The notes beneath the pieces are model-generated. The model was not told the origin of the DNA and did no database searches. It worked only from the letters and a program-made list of their open reading frames with translations. This document shows positions 35,600-44,639 of a stretch of 64,000 nt of DNA, piece after piece (position 1 is the stretch's first letter; every line of letters starts with the position of its first letter). Origin of the DNA: a bacterium (lineage in GTDB: Bacteria > Armatimonadota > Zipacnadia > Zipacnadales > Zipacnadaceae); NCBI GenBank assembly GCA_030615605.1, contig JAUWYY010000012.1:1-64000 (forward strand). The letters run 5' to 3'. The position numbers and the translations under genes are program-made.

Positions 35600-37318
35600 A
35601 TGAGCAACATCCAGCGACTTGCTTCACAGATCGAAGTGTCCGCGAAGGTGCCGACTTTCGGAGTTTGTGCGACCAGTGACCCGCGTATTGATGAGCAATC
35701 GCGGCAGCGCTGTGTCAACATTACTGAAATGACCGCCAACGTCATCGGTGAAGCTGTGCAGATGCCCGATGGTACTCCGGCAAGTGTGGTCTACTCGCCC
35801 ATTCTCATTGACGGCGAGCCGCAGGCCGATATGGTCGCCCGCCAGTTCAAGGAGGCCGGAGTTGACGCTATTGTCTGCGTACCGGACACCTGGGCATTTC
35901 CTCAGCCCAGCTTGATCTCGTTGATCGCGCAGTTTCCGAAAGATATCCCGCTTAATCTGACCTGTGGGAACTCGGGGCCCAAGCCGGGGGTCGTCTTCGT
36001 CCACGCCTGTAGCGGCGCCATATCCCAGTACGGCAAGCTAGTACATATCAATGTGGGCACCTGGCCGGATACCGGAATGAATCCGCAGATGACCCCCGAG
36101 ACGGCTGAGGCCCTCATTGACTGGTGCTACGCAGCGATGACTTACAGCGGATTGCGGGGTCGGCGCGTCGTCATCTTTGGGCACGATTCAATGGGTATGG
36201 AAACCGCCCTGCAGCACGTCATCCCCATCCGCAACCTGCTCGGGCTGGAGATTACCCGTCTGGATATGAAGCTGCTGGCCGATATGTTGAGCAAGCAGGC
36301 CTACGACCCCGGCGAGCTTGATGAACTGCGCGGGTGGATTGAGCAGCACGTCGGCGACCGGGTAGAGATTCGTGACGACGAAGAAGAGGCCCGCTTCCGT
36401 CAGAGTCTCGCACTATATCTGGTTGTCCGCGACCTGATGGAGGATCTCAATGCGGTTGGGGGCGGCTTTATGAGCCAGTTGGAATGGGGTTCGGACGTGC
36501 GCGGAATTCATCTGCCTGTCGCGGACGTGATGGAGTCGCTGTTCAACTCCACTTTCGATCATACCGGCCGCAAGGCCCCTCTCCCCTATGCCACCGAAGC
36601 CGACGTGCAGGGCTTGCTCACGCAACTCTATTTCACCTGGCTCAGCGGCGGTAACCCCCCGCTGTTTATGGACTTCCGCAAGGTCTGGGAGCCCTGGGAG
36701 ATTGACCGCCTGGCCCACGAACTGGGCCTGGGCGAGGTAGAGCCGTCTGCGCTGTGGCGGCGCACTGGCTTTGTGGATGGCGACAACTCCGGCAGTGCTG
36801 CCTTTGACTGGGCCGCCGAGCCCGGTGCCAGCATCGAGCAGATTATGTCCCAGGTCAGCTTCCCGCTGGCCGATGAATTCTACTTCCCCGGCGGGGGCAA
36901 TTCGGTCAATTTCGTCTCGCCGGCAGGAATTGCGGGTATCGCCGGGCGCATGGCCTACAGCGCGATGAACAATATCTTTTCGCTCGTCTGGGATGAGGCC
37001 ACTACTGTAAGTCTGCCCGACAAGCTCACCCAGGCGGTCTGTGAGACATCTACGCCGACGTGGCCTCATACCTTCGTGGTCCCCAAGTACGCTACGATGG
37101 GCGAATATAAGCAGTTTGCCCCGGCCAATCATTTTCATATGACCTGGGATCTGCAGGTCTCGCGCCTGGAGTACTGGATGGACCTGGCCAACGTCCTATC
37201 CTGCACACCGTGGCAGGCCCGGGCCGACTATCTCGAGGGCACCGACCGGCCCACACCGCTGCTGTACATCATGAACGGCGGAGAGACTGCCACTAAATTA
37301 ACACTGGCCAAGCAGTAA
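35600..37318 (+). CDS. L-fucose isomerase family protein
   Basis: A 572-residue protein of the L-fucose/D-arabinose isomerase family (E. coli FucI has 591 residues). These Mn2+-dependent hexameric enzymes interconvert aldose and ketose forms such as L-fucose and L-fuculose. FVHACSGAISQYGKLVHINV, FGHDSMGMETA, the metal-site Glu in GGGFMSQLEWGSD and the Asp in PYATEADVQGLLTQL fit the family; the late His of the site is probably in ANHFHMTWDL. AAAGGAG precedes ATG 35600. No fucose kinase or aldolase is adjacent, so the pathway is not fixed by context; sugar enzymes elsewhere in the window (GH3, sialidase remnant, SIS proteins) suggest glycan use. Confidence 0.85.
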   Translation: MSNIQRLASQIEVSAKVPTFGVCATSDPRIDEQSRQRCVNITEMTANVIGEAVQMPDGTPASVVYSPILIDGEPQADMVARQFKEAGVDAIVCVPDTWAFPQPSLISLIAQFPKDIPLNLTCGNSGPKPGVVFVHACSGAISQYGKLVHINVGTWPDTGMNPQMTPETAEALIDWCYAAMTYSGLRGRRVVIFGHDSMGMETALQHVIPIRNLLGLEITRLDMKLLADMLSKQAYDPGELDELRGWIEQHVGDRVEIRDDEEEARFRQSLALYLVVRDLMEDLNAVGGGFMSQLEWGSDVRGIHLPVADVMESLFNSTFDHTGRKAPLPYATEADVQGLLTQLYFTWLSGGNPPLFMDFRKVWEPWEIDRLAHELGLGEVEPSALWRRTGFVDGDNSGSAAFDWAAEPGASIEQIMSQVSFPLADEFYFPGGGNSVNFVSPAGIAGIAGRMAYSAMNNIFSLVWDEATTVSLPDKLTQAVCETSTPTWPHTFVVPKYATMGEYKQFAPANHFHMTWDLQVSRLEYWMDLANVLSCTPWQARADYLEGTDRPTPLLYIMNGGETATKLTLAKQ

Positions 37319-37355
37319 CGGCGGTGCGTGGTCCGCAAGGAGTGGCTCACATGTG

Positions 37356-38552
37356 TCAGCTGTCCTCGGTTGCACGTTCGGCTTCCATCCAGAAGTATAG
37401 CTGGTGGAGCAGATTCACAAACAGATAAGTGCCCTGCCCAGTTCCGCTCGTAATCACACCAAGCCTCTTCATTCGCTGAATAAAGTTATCGAAAACCCTG
37501 ACCTCGTCTTCCGACAGAATCTCCAGGGCTTCTCTCCTCCGGAATTCTGCCCCAACCGGCAATCGCAATTGTACCAACTTGCGAAGAATGCTCCGGTATG
37601 TATCGCTCCTAATTGCTTTGAACACTTGGGGTTGGAGATGCTTTCGACCGACGATCTCCGCCGCGTCGAATACAGCACTCCTGGCATCCTCCACATCGAT
37701 TACTCCGTCGTCGTCGACGCGGAAGGCCGCATCCCCGATTTCGTGGGCCATTACAGGGAAGCCACCCGACATACGGAAGAAGATATCCAGCGCATCATCT
37801 TCCACGCTCACATCCACGCTTGAGAATGCTTTTTCGTAGAACTCCCTTGTTTCGTCCTCAGACCACGTACGGATTTCGACCACGTCAAAGACCCTTGCGA
37901 GTGAGGGTTGACACGCGATGAGCTCTTGCCGCCGTTCCTCAAGCCCCACGACCAAGACACACAAAGGAAGTGGCTGCTCAGAGGTAGCGATCTCGTCAGT
38001 TAAGCTCTTTAGCCAGTTCGCGAACTCTTCAGATTGTGAAAGACCGTTCACGTCATCCAGTATAAGAAGGATTCCCTCCTGCTCGTCAGTCATCTGTTGC
38101 ATCAGTCCGCGGAGCGCTCCCGGGAAGTCGCGAACAATCGCTCCCAAGTCATCCTCCGAAGCACGGAACTCAAACTCCAGCCCAAGCAGACCCACCTTCC
38201 GTACGTGTCTCCCCATCAGCTCGGTTAGCCTCATGTGCCACGGCCTCCCGATGCTCTCCTTGACAAGACGGTCCAATACTTTCTGCACCATTGCCTCGAG
38301 TGATCTCACACCTCCCAACTGAGCATGGACTCCTATGATCCCGTATTCCCGCTCGACCATAACCCTGACAAAGTGAGCTAGCGAAGTTTTTCCAATACCT
38401 CGTTCGCCGCTAAGAAACGCTACTTGCAGCCGACCGACCCGCACGCTGGCAACCTTTTGCATGAGTTCTTGGATTTCATCCCAGCGGCCCACAAAGAACT
38501 CTACAGAGACGGGCTGTCCAGGGCTAAAAGGACTGCTGATTCCTATAGCCAT
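37356..38552 (-). CDS. AAA ATPase (Orc1/Cdc6- or STAND-like)
   Basis: A 398-residue P-loop ATPase. Walker A is FLSGERGIGKTSLAHF and Walker B ILLILDDVNGLS; SPGQPVSVEFFVGRWDEIQEL before Walker A matches the entry segment of AAA_16/Orc1-like ATPases (FVGR..E...L). A winged-helix-like C-terminus (LVQLRLPVGAEFRRREALEI, FDNFIQRMKRLGVI) probably binds DNA or a partner. The start is ATG 38552 with AAAGGAG at 8 bases; the track's 38606 lacks it. It stands alone, convergent with fucI. Possible roles include defence or signal sensing, but no effector domain is fused. Confidence 0.75.
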   Translation of the reverse strand: MAIGISSPFSPGQPVSVEFFVGRWDEIQELMQKVASVRVGRLQVAFLSGERGIGKTSLAHFVRVMVEREYGIIGVHAQLGGVRSLEAMVQKVLDRLVKESIGRPWHMRLTELMGRHVRKVGLLGLEFEFRASEDDLGAIVRDFPGALRGLMQQMTDEQEGILLILDDVNGLSQSEEFANWLKSLTDEIATSEQPLPLCVLVVGLEERRQELIACQPSLARVFDVVEIRTWSEDETREFYEKAFSSVDVSVEDDALDIFFRMSGGFPVMAHEIGDAAFRVDDDGVIDVEDARSAVFDAAEIVGRKHLQPQVFKAIRSDTYRSILRKLVQLRLPVGAEFRRREALEILSEDEVRVFDNFIQRMKRLGVITSGTGQGTYLFVNLLHQLYFWMEAERATEDS

Positions 38553-38978
38553 CTTGTGGCTCCTTTCCTCCTGTCGAGTACGCTTCTCTCCTGCTAGGTC
38601 GGGCAATGGTACAAATACTATGAATGGACCACGATTACTCGCGCTTGTTTCCGCACTCTCGACTTAGATATCACAGTAGTTTGTGGACGCGCAGAAGAAT
38701 ACCTCCTTATGCTATGAATCTTAATTCGCCCTTATGTCTAGTTTCCCCTGCTCTGCGCCGGGTTCCCATTGATATATGCAATCGGCATGCCAGTTGGTTG
38801 CCTGCACATAGATAACACTGGACGGGTGAATCTCCATTGGGAACTTCGACGGGTAAGCGAGGATGTCCTCTTAGCACAGAAGGACTATGCTTGATCGTGG
38901 CGAATTCGTATACTAGTACCGCATGTTAAGCTAAGCCTGAGAGGTACATAGCTGCTGGAATAGGAGCGCTGGAGTCCA
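38553..38978. other. Divergent intergenic region
   Basis: About 425 bases between the AAA ATPase and the radical SAM operon, which diverge here. It has lower GC than the genes and must contain the operon promoter. A TATACT box near 38911 has no good -35 partner. No gene seen. Confidence 0.4.
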
Positions 38979-39320
38979 ATGAAAACTCTCGCATACCTGA
39001 TAGGCGGATTGCTCGGGATTGTGGGCATTGTCTTTCTCATCGCCGGGATCAGTTGGGTCCGGGTGCAGTGGATAATCATCGGCCCAATACTTGTCGGGGT
39101 GGCCTTCTTTGTTGTATACATGGCGCGGACCAAGGTGCCCGACCAGCGCATTATCCAGGAGATTGATCTGTCCGGCGATGTCCACCCCGAGGAGATGACC
39201 TGTAACAACTGCGGAGGGCCCCTGGAACGGGACAGCATCTCGCTACGGGAGGGCGGAGTCTTTGTGGACTGCCCCTACTGCGGCACCTCCTACCAGATTG
39301 AGGAAGAGCCCAAATGGTGA
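38979..39320 (+). CDS. Membrane protein with cytoplasmic zinc ribbon
   Basis: A 113-residue protein: two hydrophobic helices (LIGGLLGIVGIVFLIAGI and WIIIGPILVGVAFFVVYMAR) then a soluble tail with a zinc-ribbon pair, CNNCGG and CPYCGT, 22 residues apart. The topology puts the ribbon on the cytoplasmic side if both termini are inside. First gene of the radical SAM operon; its stop overlaps the start of the radical SAM gene by 7 bases. It could be an adaptor bringing modification enzymes to the membrane, which is inferred from context only. GGAG precedes ATG 38979. Confidence 0.7.
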   Translation: MKTLAYLIGGLLGIVGIVFLIAGISWVRVQWIIIGPILVGVAFFVVYMARTKVPDQRIIQEIDLSGDVHPEEMTCNNCGGPLERDSISLREGGVFVDCPYCGTSYQIEEEPKW

Positions 39321-40735
39321 GCAGGATCGCGCAGGCTGCTGGACGGCTGGCAGGAGTAGTAAGTGATGATCTGCGCCGCTTTCGGGCACAGCTTTATGCG
39401 CTGCGACCCGCCAGCAGTTGCGTACCGGGTCTGTACACATACCGCATTACTGCTTCTGAAGGCCAGATGCGCCTGCATCTGCGCATTCACCAGGACTACA
39501 CAGGTCTGTTGCTAATCAACGGGCAGGAGGCAGTTCACCTGACGCCGACCGCAGCACATATGGCCAAGCTGGCGCTCGATGAGGTGCCCGCAGCAAGTGC
39601 GCTGGCTGCATTGGGACGATCATATCCGGAGGTGCCGCCGGACAGACTACGCGAAGATCTGCCGCGGATAACCGAGATGATAGGCACGCTCCGCCAGCCG
39701 ACATCAGGCTGTTCACTGTCTCAGATAGACACCGAAAAGACGGGGCTGTATAGCCACAGAGCACGTGCTCCCTACAAGGCTGACCTGGCCGTGCATTATG
39801 CCTGTAACAACAACTGCAGCCACTGTTATAACGAGCCAGGACGGCGGACTATGCTGTCCGTGCCGCTGGCCGATTGGAGGCGCATACTTCGCAAGCTGTT
39901 TGATATCGGAGTGCCTTACGTGATCTTCACTGGCGGCGAGCCAACGCTGCATCCGCATATTCTTGAGCTGATTGGCTATGCCGATAACTTAGGCCAGATT
40001 ACCGGTATGAATAGCAATGGCAGGCGGCTGGCCGACGCTGATTTTGCCACCCGCCTCAAAGAATCAGGCCTGGATCATATTCAGATAACACTTAACTCGC
40101 ATCGCCCTGACCTGCACAATCAGATCGTCGGGGCCAATGCGTATGACGAGACGATTGCCGGTCTGCGCAATGCCCTGGCCGCCAGACTGCATACTATCAC
40201 CAACACCACTCTGACCCAGGCTAACGCAGATGAAGCTCTGGAGATGGTGGACTTCCTGTGCGGGCTGGGTGTACGCACCTTTGCTATGAACGGTATGATC
40301 CATTCGGGGTGCGGGACGCGCCACGAGGGCACTTTGACCGAAAGCCAGTTGCGTCCACTGCTGGAGAAGGTTGCAGAGCGCGCCGCCGAGTACGGTATGC
40401 GCTTTCTGTGGTACACTCCCACGCAGTATTGCCGCCTCTCCCCTATCGAACTTGGACTGGGCCCGCGCACCTGCAACGCGGGGGAGTATTCAATCTGCAT
40501 CGAGCCTAACGGCGACGTCCTGCCCTGCCAGTCATACTACGAGAGCGCCGGCAATATACTTGACGACCCCTGGGACGAGATTTGGAACAGTGAGCTATTC
40601 CGTAGCTTCCGCTACCGCCGCGAAGAGCCGCAGGTAGCCGGCTTGCCTGAGAAGTGCTGGAACTGTGAGTTACTACGCGTCTGTGGCGGAGGCTGCCGGC
40701 TGAAGCGACACGCGCGGACCTCGGAGGTGAACTGA
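39314..40735 (+). CDS. Radical SAM/SPASM protein
   Basis: A 473-residue radical SAM enzyme. The cluster motif CNNNCSHC lies at about residues 164-171 (VHYACNNNCSHCYNEPGR), followed by the SAM-binding TGGEP segment (VIFTGGEPTLHP). The C-terminal SPASM region has CNAGEYSICIEPNGDVLPC...CWNCELLRVCGGGC, fitting one or two auxiliary [4Fe-4S] clusters, as in enzymes that modify peptides (AlbA, PqqE, MftC). About 120 N-terminal residues (PGLYTYRITASEGQMRLHLR) are PqqD-like in position and may bind a leader or substrate peptide. ATG 39314 overlaps the upstream stop; the next gene begins 3 bases after the stop. I infer that the substrate is the Cys-Ala tail of the protein at 42054. Confidence 0.9.
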   Translation: MVSRIAQAAGRLAGVVSDDLRRFRAQLYALRPASSCVPGLYTYRITASEGQMRLHLRIHQDYTGLLLINGQEAVHLTPTAAHMAKLALDEVPAASALAALGRSYPEVPPDRLREDLPRITEMIGTLRQPTSGCSLSQIDTEKTGLYSHRARAPYKADLAVHYACNNNCSHCYNEPGRRTMLSVPLADWRRILRKLFDIGVPYVIFTGGEPTLHPHILELIGYADNLGQITGMNSNGRRLADADFATRLKESGLDHIQITLNSHRPDLHNQIVGANAYDETIAGLRNALAARLHTITNTTLTQANADEALEMVDFLCGLGVRTFAMNGMIHSGCGTRHEGTLTESQLRPLLEKVAERAAEYGMRFLWYTPTQYCRLSPIELGLGPRTCNAGEYSICIEPNGDVLPCQSYYESAGNILDDPWDEIWNSELFRSFRYRREEPQVAGLPEKCWNCELLRVCGGGCRLKRHARTSEVN

Positions 40736-40737
40736 TC

Positions 40738-42057
40738 ATGACGCAGGCCTCTCTACTGCAGAGATTCATTGACTCGCTCAAGATACGACCAGCCAGCCCG
40801 TCTGTCGGGCCGGAACCGGGTCTGTATCACTATGAGTATCTGGAGAAGGAGTGGCCGACGCGATTTCATCTGCGCATTGATCCCGACGGACAGGGTCTGC
40901 TGCTGGCCAATGCCGCCCAGGCGGCGATGCTATCGGCCAGCGGCGTGCTGATGGGAAAGGGACTGCTGGAAGGCTGGAGCAATGATGAAATCGTTGCCGA
41001 GGTCGCGGCGGCATTTCCTGGGGCCACGGCTGAGCAAATCGCCGCCGACCTAGCTGAGGTTCGTGCATTGATTGCCGACCTCGGCACGCCCGGCGACAAC
41101 TATCCGATCTCTAATCTGGACGATCCCTATGCCGCGACGCGCAGTCGAATGCTGGCCGCGCCACTGCGGGCAGATGTTGTGCCGGGCGAACCTGAACAGA
41201 CCAAACAGATCCTGCAGCAACTTTGGGAGGCCGGCATCCCTCAGGCCACTATACTTGTTCAGTCCGAGGCCACTAGCGAGACTGTTGTCCGGATAGTCGA
41301 GAGCGCCGAGGACCTCGGGATGATCGCCGGGCTGCGTACTCTGGCTCATTGGCTACCCGCCGATGTCCTTGATGAAGCCGCCAATGCCGGGCTTGATCAT
41401 CTGACCCTGGCCTACATCTCCCCTATCGCCCAGCAGCACGATGCGCTGACCGCTGCGGGTGACCATGACCTGGTACTGCGACACTTTGCTCGCTGCCACG
41501 AAGTGGAGCTGTGCCCCGTCGCGCAGGTTCCGCTGCTCCGCGATAATGTAGACGGGCTTGAGACTCTCATCGCCGATCTGGGCGAGCGGGGCGTTACCAA
41601 TATCTCATTCTTCGCACTGGCGTGCCCCGACGATGACCAAGCCGCCCGCCAGGTAGGCGCTCTGTCTGGCTCGACGCTGCCGCAGGTGGCTACCACAATC
41701 AACGAAGCTGCGGAGGCTGCCCAGGTGCGTTATCTGTGGGAGCCGCCAGTGCGGTTTGATGTGACCAAGTCGCTGAGCGACCATATCGTTGCCGGGCCGC
41801 GCGCCGCCGGTGATGTGAGCATCCGGGTTGACTCAGATGGTACCGTCTACCCGGCGCGGGGGCCGCGCAGAGCAGCAGGTAACATTTTGCACGACGACTG
41901 GGAGCAGATCTGGCGCAGTCCCTGCTTTGCCCGCTACGGCGAGCGGCTGGCCGCCCCGACGCGCTGCGCAGATTGCCCGGATCTACCCATCTGTGCCGCG
42001 GACTGTCCGCGCGACCCCCGTGGCTGGAGCGATGATACCACAGGTGGTGATGAGTGA
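40738..42057 (+). CDS. Radical SAM-like paralogue lacking the cluster motif
   Basis: A 439-residue paralogue of the preceding protein. The N-terminal domain is shared (PGLYHYEYLEKEWPTRFHLR against PGLYTYRITASEGQMRLHLR), and so is the C-terminal SPASM-like end (VRIDSDG-type strand, AAGNILHDDWEQIWRSPCF, CADCPDLPICAADC). The segment that should carry CxxxCxxC is missing: PLRADVVPGEPEQTKQILQQ runs straight into the barrel helix, and TGGEP is replaced by VQSEA. It therefore cannot bind the catalytic [4Fe-4S] cluster and is probably a pseudoenzyme, perhaps a substrate-binding partner of the active enzyme. The stop overlaps the next start as ATGA. Confidence 0.8.
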   Translation: MTQASLLQRFIDSLKIRPASPSVGPEPGLYHYEYLEKEWPTRFHLRIDPDGQGLLLANAAQAAMLSASGVLMGKGLLEGWSNDEIVAEVAAAFPGATAEQIAADLAEVRALIADLGTPGDNYPISNLDDPYAATRSRMLAAPLRADVVPGEPEQTKQILQQLWEAGIPQATILVQSEATSETVVRIVESAEDLGMIAGLRTLAHWLPADVLDEAANAGLDHLTLAYISPIAQQHDALTAAGDHDLVLRHFARCHEVELCPVAQVPLLRDNVDGLETLIADLGERGVTNISFFALACPDDDQAARQVGALSGSTLPQVATTINEAAEAAQVRYLWEPPVRFDVTKSLSDHIVAGPRAAGDVSIRVDSDGTVYPARGPRRAAGNILHDDWEQIWRSPCFARYGERLAAPTRCADCPDLPICAADCPRDPRGWSDDTTGGDE

Positions 42058-43841
42058 TGAGGCGTTACTTGATTGCAGCCCTGATTCTGGTACTGGTGGC
42101 TGGGACAGCGAGTTGGGCGCAAAACTACTCCTTCTCAGTCCCCCGTATGCTCCTGGAGGTCACTCCCAACAGCGATGCCTCAGTGACCCTGGACTATACA
42201 ATAGAGTTCTACTGCCAGCAAGGCGCCCATCCCATTGATGTCGTAGACGTCGGCCTACCCCATGAAGACTACGATATCAGCAATATGCAGGCAAGCATTG
42301 GCGGTTATGCTGCAAGTGATATTCGCAAGTCGCAAGAGATAGCTTGCGGCGTGGAGGTCCATCTGGATCCCTATCCCATACAACCTGGCCAAAGCGGCGA
42401 GTTTCACTTCAGTGCCACGATGCCTAACCTTGTCTTCCAGGACACCACCAACAAGGATAACGCCTCACTGCAGATCACGCCCACATGGTTTGATGCAGAT
42501 TTGCTGCAGGGCTCCACACAGTTGAATGTGGTTGTGTACCTCCCGCAATCGGTCAAGCTCGACGAAGCTCTGTATCAGAAAAAGCCGTTTAGCGACAAGC
42601 TGCAGCTACAGAATAGAAATGCCGTTGTGTGGCGCTGGGAGCAGACGCGGATGGATGACCGGCACCCGGTGGGGGTCTCCTTCCCCCAGCGCGACCTGGA
42701 GCGAGTAGCGCCCATGACGAAGCTGATGCTGGTGGGCAAGTGGTGGCGGGACAATCCCACCATCCGCTTCTTCTGGGCCATAGGCCTATTTGTGCTCTTT
42801 GGCTTCATCTTCTTTCGTCTGACCAGCGGGACCGGAGTAACCGTCTTTATACTTCTGCTGGGCGTCTCGGCCATCACCTTCGTGACGCACCCCTTCCTCG
42901 AAGCAATCGCGCTGCCGGTGCTCTTGTTCATCTGGTGGGTCGGTGAGCGTAGCCAAGTGGGCCGTCGGCACAAGTACCTCCCCCCCATCGCCTCAGTGGA
43001 ACACGGCGGCATCAAGCGGGGTCTGACGGTACCTGGGGCAGCAGTAGTAATGGAGTTGCCGCTGGGCAAGGTACTCACGCTGGTCGTCTTCGGCCTGCTG
43101 AAGAAAGACATCGTCCGGCAGGTTCAGGCTGATCCTCTGGCGCTGGAGCTGGTTGAAGATTACCACGGGAGCCGATCTGAGCGGCAGGCCACTGCTCGGG
43201 AAAACGGCACCGTCATCCACGCATACGAACAGCCTTTCCTGGACGTCTTTGAAGAGAATCCGGGAGTGCCCATTGAAGATTTGAACGTGCAGGAGCCAAT
43301 GAAGGGCCTGATCGAGAAGGCCGCCGAGCGGATGAGCGGGTTCAATCTCCCGCAGACTCGCGAGTATTACCGCTCGATTGTACACGGGGCCTGGACGAAG
43401 GCCAAGGCCATCGGCGACCTCAGCGAGCGGACCCAGTTCGTGGACGAGAACTTCCTGTGGCTGCTGCTGGATGATGGTTACGACGAGAGCTTCAATACCT
43501 GGTACGGTCACGGCTACCACTATCACCCCACCTGGACGCGAGGCGGGGCCGGAGCTGGCCTGCCCGCACCGGTGACAACCGGAGGCCGCACCACCACCGG
43601 AGACGTAGCCGCCTCCTTCGCCGGATGGTCGGAGAACGTCACTGGCAGGCTGGCCAACACACTTGACCCAGTATCCCTGGGTACCGCCGGGCCACCCGGA
43701 ATTGACCTCTCCGGCGTGGATCGGGTCACCCTTGATGTGCTCGAATCTATGGCGGAGAGCTCGGGAAGCGGAGGCGGCGGAGGCGGCTGTGCTTGTGCGG
43801 GATGCGCCTGTGCCTGTGCTTGTGCCGGTGGTGGGAGATGA
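42054..43841 (+). CDS. Membrane protein with C-terminal Cys-Ala repeat tail
   Basis: A 595-residue envelope protein. Signal peptide RRYLIAALILVLVAGTASWA, an extracytoplasmic beta-rich domain to ~residue 220, then three close hydrophobic helices (IRFFWAIGLFVLFGFIFFRL, VFILLLGVSAITFV, LEAIALPVLLFIWWVGE), a soluble domain, a His-rich loop (WYGHGYHYHPTW), and a Gly linker ending GGGGGGCACAGCACACACAG then GGR. Cysteines are at about 579, 581, 584, 586, 588 and 590. The layout of N-terminal beta domain, helices and cytoplasmic part resembles DUF2207-type proteins. The tail looks like a target for metal binding or for post-translational crosslinking by the upstream radical SAM enzymes. Translationally coupled on both sides by ATGA overlaps. 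Confidence 0.8.
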   Translation: MMRRYLIAALILVLVAGTASWAQNYSFSVPRMLLEVTPNSDASVTLDYTIEFYCQQGAHPIDVVDVGLPHEDYDISNMQASIGGYAASDIRKSQEIACGVEVHLDPYPIQPGQSGEFHFSATMPNLVFQDTTNKDNASLQITPTWFDADLLQGSTQLNVVVYLPQSVKLDEALYQKKPFSDKLQLQNRNAVVWRWEQTRMDDRHPVGVSFPQRDLERVAPMTKLMLVGKWWRDNPTIRFFWAIGLFVLFGFIFFRLTSGTGVTVFILLLGVSAITFVTHPFLEAIALPVLLFIWWVGERSQVGRRHKYLPPIASVEHGGIKRGLTVPGAAVVMELPLGKVLTLVVFGLLKKDIVRQVQADPLALELVEDYHGSRSERQATARENGTVIHAYEQPFLDVFEENPGVPIEDLNVQEPMKGLIEKAAERMSGFNLPQTREYYRSIVHGAWTKAKAIGDLSERTQFVDENFLWLLLDDGYDESFNTWYGHGYHYHPTWTRGGAGAGLPAPVTTGGRTTTGDVAASFAGWSENVTGRLANTLDPVSLGTAGPPGIDLSGVDRVTLDVLESMAESSGSGGGGGGCACAGCACACACAGGGR

Positions 43842-44581
43842 GTTCGCCGGACCAGGATGAGCCAGGTTGGCCGGATTTGCCCTCGGAAGCCCAGGTTCAA
43901 CAGCTCTCCCAGTGGCTGGCCGGGCCGCGCTCGCGGGCGCTGCGCCGGGCGGCCATCGGTCATCGCCGCCATGTGCTGGAAGTGGGCGCCGGTCATTGCG
44001 TTGTCACCAGCGAGCTTGCCCACCGCGGCAGCGGCCAGGTCATTGCGCTTGACCGTCGTGCTGATGTCCTGGCTGGCTGCACTGCGCCTGAAGTCAGCTT
44101 TGTGGCCGGGGACGCGCAGCAACTACCCTTCGCCGATGCCAGCTTTGACCTGGTCTTCTTCCAGAACACGCTGCTGTGGATCGCTAATCCAGGGACCGCT
44201 ATTGCCGAAAGCATGCGGGTGCTGCAATCAGGTGGCGCAGTTGTGGCGCTGGAACCCGACTACGGAGGTATGATGGAGTATCCTGATTGGGGCATCCGCG
44301 AACTGTGGATTAGCGGATTGTCTCAGGCCGGTGCCGATCCTCTAGTCGGCCGTAAGCTGCCCGGGCTGTGCGAAGCGGCTGGGATAGAGACGTGGGTGGA
44401 GCTAGTACATATTCCCCAGGCAGCCCAGGCCCAGACGCTGAGCTTGCTAGATGACCTTCCTCTGACCGACAATCAACACCAAATCGCTCAGAATGTGCAT
44501 GGCTATATCGAAAGAGCCAACGGCGACTGGGCCGTATTCCTGCACGTGCCCTACTTCCTCATCGTGGCAACGAAGCCCTGA
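43838..44581 (+). CDS. SAM-dependent methyltransferase of the radical SAM operon
   Basis: A 247-residue class I methyltransferase. Motif I is VLEVGAGHCVVTSELA, the acidic residue after strand 2 is in VIALDRRADVL, and motif IV is QQLPFADASFDLVFFQNTLL. The track start is 43793, inside the Cys-Ala tail of the upstream gene, but ATG 43838 overlaps that gene's stop as ATGA and starts a normal N-terminus (MSSPDQDEPGWPDL). Last gene of the five-gene operon. It may methylate the tail-bearing protein or a cofactor; nothing in the sequence decides this. Confidence 0.85.
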   Translation: MSSPDQDEPGWPDLPSEAQVQQLSQWLAGPRSRALRRAAIGHRRHVLEVGAGHCVVTSELAHRGSGQVIALDRRADVLAGCTAPEVSFVAGDAQQLPFADASFDLVFFQNTLLWIANPGTAIAESMRVLQSGGAVVALEPDYGGMMEYPDWGIRELWISGLSQAGADPLVGRKLPGLCEAAGIETWVELVHIPQAAQAQTLSLLDDLPLTDNQHQIAQNVHGYIERANGDWAVFLHVPYFLIVATKP

Positions 44582-44639
44582 CGCCAATTAGAGACAACAG
44601 CTCTCTCTCACACCACTCCACGGGACGGCCCAGCGCTAG

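Noticed and set aside
38905-38920. TATACT box before the radical SAM operon as a promoter
   Set aside because: No acceptable -35 hexamer at 15-19 bases; not reported as a promoter.
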